Part shown: positions 48,501 to 60,200 of the stretch, in pieces
Layout of the letters: each line of letters starts with the position of its first letter
How positions within the stretch are numbered: position 1 is the first letter of the stretch
Assembly (NCBI GenBank): GCA_964036295.1
Contig: OZ038466.1
Coordinates: forward strand, 5,512,501 to 5,576,500
Source of the DNA: Plumapathes pennacea
Taxonomy: Eukaryota > Cnidaria > Anthozoa > Antipatharia > Myriopathidae
Direction: 5' to 3'
Length of the DNA stretch: 64,000 bases
The notes under the pieces: generated by a model
Told to the model about the DNA's origin: nothing
Seen by the model: the letters and a program-made list of their open reading frames with translations, nothing else
The model's database searches: none
Program-made: the position numbers and the translations under genes

Positions 48501-48670
48501 TAGACACGAGTGTTTTACGAGAAATTGCACAAACAACCGTGCAAAAGCGGGAAATGATGCCAACGATATCCTCACTAGTGAGGATATGGAAAATACGCCA
48601 CTCGGGTCCCGGATGTAGTTTCGTATGGATTTTACGCACGGTATATTTTTCAGTAAAACACTCGTGTCTA
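48501..48670. mobile_element. MITE with TAGACACGAGTGTTTTAC termini
   Basis: Left end TAGACACGAGTGTTTTACGA and right end GTAAAACACTCGTGTCTA are inverted repeats about 170 bp apart, flanked by TATAT/TATAA. An inner palindrome TATCCTCACTAGTGAGGATA sits in the middle. Confidence 0.75.
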
Positions 48671-49549
48671 TATAATAAATATATATATCAAAGTGCACAT
48701 TTTTTCTTTCGCGGGGTTTTACAAGAAAACAAATTGTTGACATTTTTAATGGGGTTTTGCTTACACTGGCTGAGTGTCAGCCCCATCCCTGTACGATAAC
48801 TAATATAACAAGAAATAGGAGATTACTGTACCACTAAATACAAATACAACTGAATTGTCCGTTCAGTCCTAAAAGCGACCAAACTACACTTTCTCTATTC
48901 ACTGTGACCCAGTATATGTCCACTAGTTCAGTAACGAGGAAGTGACCTTCAACAGCTTTCCTTCAGGACAGTCGATTAGACGTCAAATTCTCACCACGTC
49001 ACCCAAACTGGCTATCTGTTCAAAAATCTCCGAGAAACATATATCCCCTTCCACGTCAACCTCCCCTCGTATTTGTTATTTCTGAGTAATAATACGCTGG
49101 AGCTAATGGAAAGCGATTTGGTACCTAAATTGCTTAAACAAACACCTAAGCAATTTGTCTGTTCATAACCAAACAAGAGATCCATAGCTCTTTTTGCTTG
49201 AGCCTACCCTTATTCTTACCCCTGAAAGGCTCTTTGCTCTGTAAAACGCACTAAAAAGTCCTTTGTGTTACTAAATTCATTGCACAAAGTATCGAACATC
49301 TTGCCAACCAAGCATTTCTCCAGATTTACAAACTCTATCGTTTTCCCACTGTTTGTCTAAGTGATAACCAAGTGTACATTCCAGTGTAACTTGGTGGCTT
49401 ACGTGTAAGTCATATCTGCAACTTCAAAATGATAACTTCTACACGTACTGTAGAAGCGCGAGTTGCTGTCTCTTCCCATAAACATATAGAAGCTTGCCCG
49501 TTTCTTGCGAATTAGCGTACTCAAAGTTGTACAGTAAAATATCTAGCAT

Positions 49550-49675
49550 TTAGTGTCAGTCAGGTGTCCGCCTTAGAGAGTGCTCAGTCACAGAGAAACA
49601 AGTGAAAATCGACAAGAACCAAATCTGCATAGTGTACGCCTAAGAGAGGTGTCCGCTTAGAGAGAGTTCACTATT
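49550..49675 (-). mobile_element. GTGTCCGCCTTAGAGAG MITE copy
   Basis: CAGGTGTCCGCCTTAGAGAG at the left and GGTGTCCGCTTAGAGAGAG at the right, with CAGAGAAACAAGTGAAAATC between, match the copies at 11.81 and 62.33 kb. Confidence 0.65.
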
Positions 49676-50379
49676 ATAACTGATTTTATACACAACTGAT
49701 GCTGCTCGAACAAGACGCGCCTAAAACTCCAGACAGTTGCTGTCGACTCTTTGCTTATAGTCAGAGTTTGGTCAGAATAATATCTTGCCGATATCTTAAC
49801 AAGATGAGTTTCAAATCAGACAGTTAACTCTACAAAACTAAGAACAGTTTGCCCGTATAACAAATGTTTTGATCCATCGACTCTTGCAGTGTACCCATAT
49901 TTGAAGCTAGCTGTTTTAACGAAACTCGTCTAAAATCATGCCGACAACGAGTCAGTTTTTGCTGAACATCTCAAAGGTGGTCTGATATTCTGTCATACAC
50001 ACATACTCCTATTCTACATCTCTCTCTTTCTCTCTTTATACGCACCTTTTCGTACCAGTTTGCGCGCGTCCACATTGAATCTGTACAAAGAACTAAACGA
50101 ACTTCTAATTTAACACTTGAGACCTGTCGCATCATGTGTCACTCGAGAAAACAAAGAACACTGAAACAACATACGCAAAGTGACCTGAACAGTTCACGAA
50201 GATATAGTACCTCCTGTTTCGAGCTCGGTTCAGTGTCCACAGTCCGATACTTATACTCTCGAGTGCCATAAACTAAAAACTCTGCTTCGACTGAGTGGAC
50301 GCCATTACACGAACAGGCCAACAACATTTCCTTTCGAGTACTACGAACATTCCATTTCGTGTGTTATTTTATCGAGAGA

Positions 50380-50710
50380 CTGGAGTGGAGTAATTGTCCA
50401 GTCGGCCTCCTCATGACTTCGGGTGGCAGTGTGCCGCCCGGTTCTGAAAACGTTTACGCTATTTCAGTCCAAAATGTACGATTTTTCTATCCTATTTCAG
50501 ACCTGTATCCCAAAATTTTCACCCTTTTCAGGCCTGTAAACCAAAATGTTCACCTTAGTTTGCAAACCAAAATACCAAAATATACTTCCCTATTCCAGAC
50601 CAAAGAGACAAAATCTAAACCCTAATTCAGAATAAAATATTTGAAAACGATACCTTTGGGGGAGGCACATACCCTATGTCTTTTTTATGGGGAGTACCAA
50701 CCCCCTCCGC
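50380..50710. repeat. degenerate internally repeated block
   Basis: Short units of the form TTTCAG(A/T)CC...CCAAAAT recur about every 35 bp and the block ends GGGGAGTACCAACCCCC. It resembles the block at 24.74-25.12 kb in style and in its GGGGAGTACC end. Confidence 0.45.
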
Positions 50711-53700
50711 CTCCCAAATCAAGCACTTGTCGCTTGTGGGGAAGACGTGCTCTTGCAAGTGACGTCACAGTGAACGCGTGCCGGGCAGATTAGTGCCAGG
50801 AGGATTAATGACAAAGCAACACGTTCGACAAATGTTGATACCTGAACGTCGGATAAAGCGTAAGTACTACCTATTGAACAGTTGCTGAACTGCAATGGGT
50901 AAATTAATTAGATTGAGAAGCCTGAATTTGGTGAAATTCCCCAACAAGTAGTGAAGAAGATTGTCACTGCACCGGTAGTGAGGACTGCGATGTTTCGATA
51001 TCAAGATGTCTGTTCACTTTTCCAAAACACGATTGCTCCGATAATCAAATGTTTAGAGATAGTGTCCCAAAAGCCACCCGACATGAGGGGACTGTATAAG
51101 CATGTTAAAAGTCTTGAGACGTTCATTTATTTTAACACTGTCTTTCAACATAAAATATCCGCATGCTGTGCCCCGTTCAATGTTCTGAACTACGCAAGCC
51201 GGTGACGGTCGATTTTAAACCTTGTGCATTTGATTTATTTGCTATGAGTTTTATTGTGTCTCATTGAAGTTTCCAATTTCAGGCTGAGTGAACTTCGCCT
51301 CTTGGCACTAGTGCAACGTAATAAATCTTTATGGCGCACAGATTTGTATTTCCGCAACTCTCAGAACCAGCGCTACGGGAAGTACCAGCAATATTATAAC
51401 AGGACGTATCCACTGCGATGCCAAAATTCCGATCCCACATCGTTTGCAATATCTACTTCTGTGTCTCTGAAAACTGAATCTTGGCGGACGCTGAAAAGCG
51501 GCGGTTTTTTCCGTTCACCGTTCCGTTCAACTACTCTTTTTAACAACAACTCGTGGGGGTTTCCGGTGATACAATGGATACAATTACAATATTTGATATT
51601 CGTCAGAAGCAAACGGCTGTTCGAAACAGTTTTGCCGTTCATCCACAATTATCTTCTTTGCATCAGAAGGGTACCTGGATTGTAGGCTCTCAACGTAGGT
51701 AGTAAATCTATGAAAGTTCTTAATTTTATTTTTTCAATCCAGTATCTGCCTTTGAAACTTCTGTAACGTTCACATACGGGGAAGGGGGGAGGGGGGGGGG
51801 GATGCACTACTAACCTATTGCAGCACTGCCGTTCGCTGCCTTCAGTATTCGCATTTGCATTAGCTGATATTCTCATCAGATGAAAATAGACAGTAAAAAC
51901 GTGGCATAGATCGATTAGCAGACTTGGCAGCCTGTGGTGATCGAAGTCAGATCGAAACGCAGTAACACTGTAGAAAGCTTTCCAACTATAGTTGCAGATG
52001 CTAGATAGCTTTGTAGTTCAAATATTAAAGCAGACAATTATTAACATCTAAAATGGCAGCTATTGCACACTATCTTTTTTATCAACTAAGTCACAAGACA
52101 CGGCTCGTGTGAAAAAGAGTCACAGATATAAGACCGAACTTTAAAAGAACAACGACTAATATGTATAACGTCCTTTTCCACTGCTGCAGTTAAACAGGAA
52201 GCAGAAGATAGTTTGTTCTTCTTCCGGGACGCCCTAAGTGGTAATCAATAATGGCCCTTTGTTTTCTCTCGCCAAATAAAGTAAGTCTCTTTGTTCCTGC
52301 GATCAATTATAGCCAGTACTTGAGACCCATTAATGCCATGCGATACATAACTACATCAGAGACTCACCCACTTAAAAGCTTTAGGTGAATTCCGAAAAAA
52401 ATATCATTAGAAGTGAAGCACAGCCCTCGCGAAAGCCTTCTCGTGGGAAATTTAAGCCAAAACTGTTTGCTAAGAACCTGCGCGTGCCGAGAGCTTGCTT
52501 TTAAGTTGAGTATGTATTTATTCCGACCTCTCACAAAGACACACTTCCGTGTAAATTTGTCTAAGAAAAAGTCATTTCCTTTGGAAGTGAGAAAAAAAGT
52601 TATATCATACAGAACCATCCAAATACTCACAGTCAAGCAAGAAGACGGTGTGTGGTCGGCATTTCATCTTTAAGGTACGAACGCAATTCCTCTGTCTGTG
52701 GGTGCTGTATCTCACACATTACACAATATACACAAAGACACAGACACGGAGCCTGATACGAAGGGTTGACAGTGAACGTTGCTCTAAACGACAAACTTCT
52801 GCAACAAAAAGACGAAACAACTAGCTTCGGACAGCTTATGATACTCAATCATTCATCGAGAGTCATCGGGAAATTCGAAGGAACGGAACGTCTTTCTTTT
52901 TATCAATGCATCAGTCGTATGAAAAAAAGCGAGTGGTAAGAGAACTTGACCAAGAGAGTTGTCACAAGGCTTTAGCGGACGTTATACATCACATTTGCCG
53001 AACTTGTTCAGACTCATTATCAACTCCAGTGAGGGCCTCAGTTATCTTTCCTCCAAGATGTAATCATGTTCTTGTCATGTTCTACATGCAGATTTTTAGT
53101 TTATTTTTGTGAAGTTCGATCTTATATCAACGATGTCTTTTTTACACAAGCAATTGAAATTCCAGTTGTTCCTCAATGTACGCCGTTCTTCTATCGTGCG
53201 CAACGTCAGAGGGTATCATGACTGTGAACAAAGCTATATAACTATCTGCTTAAATAGATCATGTATCAGTCAACGCAGTATTTTTTTTTTTTTTTTTTTT
53301 TCAGTCAACGTAGTTATAGTAATAAGTGTAAAATACTGGTCGGATCTCAAACCTGTTGAACACTTTCACTGTCTCTTTGTCCAATGCGTCCCTACATTCA
53401 AACGTACAACTCGGACACGCTGAGCAACTGTGCTGTTAAAAACGGGCACAGGAAGCCCAGAAAAAGTGAATAAATTCACCCGCAGCAATCTAATCTTAAC
53501 AATAAATCTTAGCACACCCGGAGAAAAGTAACTAATGCTTTGTTGACAACAATGGAACAAGTTTGAAAGTGTTTACGTAGTTGCACAGCTGTAGTCCGAT
53601 AAAACAAAAAGGAAAGAGAATAGTATTTTACCAGGGGAACGGAAAAACACAGCTAAAAACATACTCCTCTTGTGATTGGTTGACTTATAAATGACGTCAT

Positions 53701-53861
53701 GGTCAAGCCCCATTCATAAAAGTACGTTAAAAATTACTTATTCGTCTGGTTTTTGCTCTACCTTGTCCATTTATGCAATGCACCCAAAACATTTTCTGAC
53801 AAGGGTTAATTGGCTCCGCTTGTAAATTTAATTGTAATCTGTTACGGAGTACTAATAATCA

Positions 53862-54058
53862 TTAACCCTTCCACTCCCAAGCTCAAAATGTCTCAACCTA
53901 TTAAGAAGAAAGTATATAGTAAACTCACATACCGTAGTGAGAATTGTTAGCCTTATCAACTTTCATCTGAGCAAGATATTAAAAGCCAAATTCTCTATAC
54001 CGTATGACATATCTCTGGTGAGAAACTGAAAGAGAAATTGAGGTTGATCACTCTTAGA
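53862..54058 (+). mobile_element. family 1 TTAA-MITE copy upstream of gene B
   Basis: Starts TTAACCCTTCCACTCCCAAG, almost the consensus end, followed by CTCAAAATG, CATCTGAGCAAGATATTAAAAG and CTCTGGTGAGAAACTGAAAG. The right end is decayed (GATCACTCTTAG). It ends about 170 bp before the gene B start codon. Confidence 0.7.
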
Positions 54059-54225
54059 ACCTTATCAGTAAAGCATACTCACGAATTCTCACTTGTTTCG
54101 CTCCTTGTCACCAAACGAATACGTGCGATAATTCGCAACAAGATGTAACTGTGTCGTTCAGCATTTCGCAGAATAATGAACTATTTCTGGTTGATATATT
54201 TTGCTTCAGGCGAACTGACTAAAAG

Positions 54226-57200
54226 ATGGCAAGAGGATATCTCGGAGCTTTCCTTGTTCTTCTGTTTGGTTTGACAACAGGTAACAAAGTCCATAATTTT
54301 TACATTTAAATTACACTTAGCCACATAAAGCATCTATCTGTTACTTTAGAGAAACTGTGTACACAGGATTCTTTGTAAAGACGTCATGATTCTGTTAGGC
54401 CTCAACTTTAGGCTGCACTGCAGATTGTCATAATTCAAACAACCCCAGAAGGAAAGTAAGCACTCCATGGTAAAATACAAACAATGCGTCTATAATATTT
54501 ACACTCATCTCAATCAACTGGTCAGTGTCTGGTTTCATCTTACAGCAAATAACTTTAAAAGGGTTGTTCCGCTACAAGATTGAGTATCAAAGCACGAAAA
54601 TAACCAAAAAGCAGCTTTTCAGTGAAGTTATTGTTTGGGTAAATTCTCTTAGCACAATTTATTTAAATTCTTATGATACTGTAGATTTCCTCGTATTGTA
54701 TAATTTTGTGTATCATGTAATCTTGTGAAAGGTAAATAAATTACTTACTCTTTATTTCCAACCTAGACTGCCTTGGAGAAGACCAGAATGAAAGAAAACA
54801 TGTAAGTTGATGTAAAGCGCCGATTTTGTAAAATACTTTTGGATGGCCTTTTTGTAGAAGAATTGATCAATGCACCAAACTATACCTGTTATACTAATTA
54901 CAGAATGATTCTTCATGTTGAGCTGAAAACTAATTACATTTAAGATGTTGTTTATCAACGAAAGTAATTGCTAACTGCTTTTTCTCAGACTTCCTACTTT
55001 TGATCCTCGGTGTATGTAATGTCATTATTATTTTTGTTGCTAATGTTGCTGCTGATGATGCTGTGCCTTAGGTGTTATAAAATCGTGTCAGTGGTGTCCT
55101 GAACATTGGCGTCCCTAACTTTTCGCTGATTTTATCAACAGGTAAAAGAAGTTCATCGCTACATGACAAAGCGAGAAATTGAAAACTATTTTGGCGTCAA
55201 TTCGCACAATGAAGGTAAATTGCCTCAGAAGTATAATGACCAAGTGTACACACTGTCCACCACCACCACCACCACCACCACCACCACCACCACCACCACC
55301 ACCACCACCACCACCACCACCACCACCACCACCACCACCACCACCACCACCACCACCACCACCACCACCACCACCACCACCACCACCACCACCACCACCA
55401 CCACCACCACCACCACCACCACCACCACCACCACCACCACCACCACCACCACCACCACCACCACCACCACCACCACCACCACCACCACCACCACCACCAC
55501 CACCACCACCACCACCACCACCACCACCACCACCACCACCACCACCACCACCACCACCACCACCACCACCACCACCACCACCACCACCACCACCACCACC
55601 ACCACCACCACCACCACCACCACCACCACCACCACCACCACCACCACCACCACCACCACCACCACCACCACCACCACCACCACCACCACCACCACCACCA
55701 CCACCACCACCACCACCACCACCACCACCACCACCACCACCACCACCACCACCACCACCACCACCACCACCACCACCACCACCACCACCACCACCACCAC
55801 CACCACCACCACCACCACCACCACCACCACCACCACCACCACCACCACCACCACCACCACCACCACCACCACCACCACCACCACCACCACCACCACCACC
55901 ACCACCACCACCACCACCACCACCACCACCACCACCACCACCACCACCACCACCACCACCACCACCACCACCACCACCACCACCACCACCATCATGCACC
56001 ACGGTATTAGAACCGAAGTTCTTTTACTATATCTTAGCAGGAGAGAATCGACTTTGATCAAACCTTAGACAAAAAAGGTTTGGTACTAAACCCTGACACG
56101 AATGAAACGGACGACAACCCTAAAAACCAGTAAATAAAATCCAACAAAAGCGGCAAGTCTCTAAATTAGAACACCTTAAGTTTAGTGCTTGCTTAGCACA
56201 TGCTCTAGAGTGGAAACGCGATTCGGTGATCGTCCGGTAGAAAATAACGTATTTTTGCGGTGTCAGTTTTGATGGATGCTATTCAGCCCCTTTCACTCCA
56301 ACTCAGTTCCAGATTATCACGTGACGACGCCTTATCAGTCAGACGAAGAAGGAGAATTTTTGAGCTTCGAGTTAAATCGACAACAATCACAGAGGGAGCG
56401 GAGGGACGTAAACAAGGACTCTATGTTCTACTCCTTGAGTGTGTTTGGAACTCCGCTCCACGTTAGAGTCACGAGAAGTCCGGACATCGTGTCACGTGGA
56501 ACGATGCTGGAAACGGTCAACGCAGATGGCTCAACTACACGCAGTGACCTCCCGGTGACGTCACATTACGTTGGTCACGCGATGTCGGACCCAGGCTCAT
56601 TTGTTGCTCTGAGCATCGAGGACGGATTGGTAACTACGATGACTCATTTTGACATTTAAACAGCGTCTCTAAGCTGTTTATCTCTCTTCTTTGATTCTGT
56701 TCATGGGGTAACATAACTGTAATGTTAATGTACCACCACTAACGTTCTGAAAGTTTGGGTTAAAATCGAGAACTTGATATGTCGCAAGCTTCTCAAAAAT
56801 CATTCCTTCCAAAAAACGTCACAACCATGCTAAAACAAGCCACGCTATTTGGGATTTTCATTTCTTGGCTGGTCAGTTGTAAGTGGTCTGATCATTAGAT
56901 TCATGTGTACCTAGTTATTCAAGGTAACCACTTAGGTTATGACTAAAAGTTTTGACAGCCGTGTTTTTTCCGTAATTATAAACAGACTGGCGTAATAAAC
57001 CATCAGGATGAAACGTTCTTCATTCGTCCAATGCCCCCGCACCTTGCAAAGGATCATGGATCTAGCGGAAACCCTCATATCATCTACCGCCGTTCTCAAA
57101 ACAATCCACTGCGCAACCGGCAGTGTGGTGAGACAAAGAGAGGTAACACTATCCTTTAGAAACACGAAACACACAACAGTAGCTAGAAGTCAGAGTCCGG

Positions 57201-60200
57201 ATAAAGCCAAAATCAAAACCGATATGTAAATGTATTTCCACCAAATAAATTAGATGAGTAGGCAAACCGTATAACACAAAGACCGGATACGCTGTCAAAC
57301 ATTACATTGCCTCCCTATAAATACTATCAAAGTATACCAACCACACACTAATAACCGCAAAAAGAATCGAAATACTATCAAAATACGCTAACCCCATCAA
57401 TGCACGAACAAACACTGGATATGTTTTCAAGCATTATTAACTGTAATTATTAACGGTAATGTCTTCAACCATAACTTGTTATCTCACATCAAAATATGAT
57501 AACCACATAAATGACTGCAGGAATAAATGACTGGATACGTTTTTAAATATGACTGACGTGTTATCTCCCTAGACACTTCATTCTCTGGTGACGACGATGT
57601 GATCAGTAAACGTCACAAGCGAGCGACAGGACACAAAGTCCTGGAGATGGCCATGATCGCAGATGAATACGTAATAGCAGCGTATGGAGAGGAAGAAATG
57701 GCACGACACATGCTTCTGCTGGCCCACATTGTAAGAAAACCTTTTTTCGTCAGACGAAACATCACACGATAACATGACGTTCCGCAGCTGTGACTGTCAG
57801 TCCGCACATATGTCAAGTATCAAATACCTTTTGACTATGCTTTTATAAAGGTCTTTAGATTTTTAACTTAAAATACACTATAAATGGAGCTGTATTACAA
57901 ACATGCGCGACCCAAAGCAAGCACACCAACCTCGTTCCCAGGTCCTTTATCTCTCTGGCCTGGAGATGAAAGAGCCTGGAAACGAGGTTTGCAAGCACAC
58001 GATTACTTTCGACAGTCAGCTAAAAACTGCTCACATGCTAACGACCCATGGCTCAGCAAAAAGAGACACGTATTCAAGATTCCTACCTGAACCACTGCAG
58101 TATGTAAAAGGTGTTTCACTTGAATCTGCTCTCGCACAACACAGGTGAGCAAGATCTTCCACGATGAGTCCATTGGAGACGTCAAGGTCACCCCCGTGAT
58201 TGTAAAGTTCATCCTGAAAAAAGATGGGGTAAGACGCCGTATTCTCCTTCACAATAACTGCCACTTTCAGAATCGTGCACAGTAACAAATAGCACGTTTT
58301 AATGCCCGATTAAGTAAGTGTCTGCCAAATAAATCTCTCTATTTAGCTTGGTTTGGCAAGGTCACTCTAACCAGCAACTTTTCCCATACAAATCTTAATA
58401 TCTTTAACTTTCGAGTGCTGTCAAAACTGATGTGTATATGTTATGGAACTGAAATTGTTATCGTTGTCTGGATGTTAAATCTTATTTTGTGAATACTTAG
58501 GCTGTTTTACTTCCTGAATATCAACGAGACTCAGAGTAAGTTAAGTAAGGCTCATCTTACGTCGCCTTTTTTCTGATTTAGTTCGGATATGACAAAAATG
58601 CTGCTAGCAAGACAAAGATTAAGGCCATGGAGGCCTGGGCTCGGAAACATCTGCCTGCGTCAGACAAAGAACCTGGTCACCCGGATGTAGCAATTCTATT
58701 GACAAGGTCAGGGTCATGTGACTGACGTTTGCATGCGTAAGAGCTATGTGCTGGACTGAACTGGACTGTGTGTCAGAGCTAATCACACGACTGTGATTAA
58801 AGAAATCTCCATAACTGATAGCGTGACTATAACTATAACCGATAACTGACCATAAGAGATACGGGGGTAGAAAGGAGAGGGGGCGTAAAGAACTGAAGAT
58901 TAAGCTATTCTTGAGTTTGTCACCGTAAATAATTTACACAGTGAATGATTGTTCCAGGTTGTGATAAAATGATATACACTAAATCTCTTTTTCCTCTGCA
59001 GGGGTGGAGGCGTAGGTAATAATAACTTCATCCTGTTTACTGCACTTCCCACAATGGTTCTCCACCAATTACGACAGACGGCTGCACTCAGTATACATTG
59101 CATCTCCTACTACAAAAGTTTCATGTCGCTGCACCCTGATAAAAGCTGGGATCTACAGTGATCCATAAAGACTGTACAGACGGAACTAGTTTATATCAAG
59201 TGGTTTGAACTAGAATCATGCAATCTCAAGTTTGTTACTTGAATTCAATTGTAAGTTGTTTTAGAAGTCATATTAACCCAACGGTGTTCGGTGAATTCTC
59301 AGAAACAAAAAACACAAGATCTGTTATTAGAAGACTCTGAAACAGAATGTATCAACGAAACGTGCTATCTGGACGCATTGAGCATTCGCCCCTAGCCATC
59401 AGAAGAAACGTGACACATAATGGTCAACACCCCACGAAGAAGCGGTTCTTTCGTGTTTGTTTTAAATCTTAAGGTTATCTTCTTTTCATCTTCCTCTATA
59501 TAATATCCAGGCCTGGGGCTCGTTGGCTCAACTTGCCGCGTGTCTATTGGCTCCACAATCTGCCCAGATATTGGACTCGGCAGTGCGTCGATCATTGCGC
59601 ACGAGATCGCTCACACGTACGTAACAATAATAATAATGGAAGGTTCTTATACAACGCACATAACCCTAGTCTTAATGCCCAGTATACTACACATTAAGTA
59701 CAAGTCGAAACTCCGACTGTAGAAACAAGTTGCCGTTGAATTGTTGGCAGTGAAAATAGAAAATGTTAACTTTAGACAAGTGAGCTTCCGAGGGGGCGGG
59801 GGGTTCTGCTGTGCACGATTAGTCTGGTTGAGTATTACAGTTTAGGTAACGTTTTCGTTTTACAAACTTTGTCAGACTTGGTGTCGGACACGACGGTGGC
59901 GGGAACAACTGTTCAAATCAGGGAAATATCATGGCTACTTCCACACCATCTGGCCCTGGAGCATTCAAATGGTCTACGTGCAGCAAAACGAGCATTCAAA
60001 ATTTCTTAAGGTAAAATATAGCATTTTGCAGTAAAATAATAACATTTTTTATTCTTATTGCATGGGATGCTAGTCCTGTGAGAATTACGTTTGGTCTACG
60101 TCAGCCAAACTGTATACAAATTTGTGATTTTGGGTACATTCTTTGAGGACTATTCCATCTATTTAGTATTCCGTACAAGAATAACTGAACATAAAGCATA

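Larger units (their letters stand above)
41388..54225. other. region between the head-to-head ADAMTS genes
   Basis: No gene is supported. Gene A must have upstream coding sequence (signal peptide) somewhere here, but I could not identify it. Contents: MITEs, a triplicated segment at 46.1-47.6 kb that encloses the third small-RNA candidate, hairpins at 48.4-48.7 kb, a degenerate repeat at 50.4-50.7 kb, and otherwise plain AT-rich DNA. Stretches 42-46 kb and 51-53.8 kb show nothing I can name. Confidence 0.5.

Noticed and set aside
51254-51685. 143-codon plus-strand frame between the ADAMTS genes
   Set aside because: Composition and lack of recognisable motif or splice partners suggest chance.
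55115-56068. Long frames of poly-Gly, poly-Thr, poly-Pro and poly-Val
   Set aside because: They are all translations of the CAC trinucleotide array inside a gene B intron.
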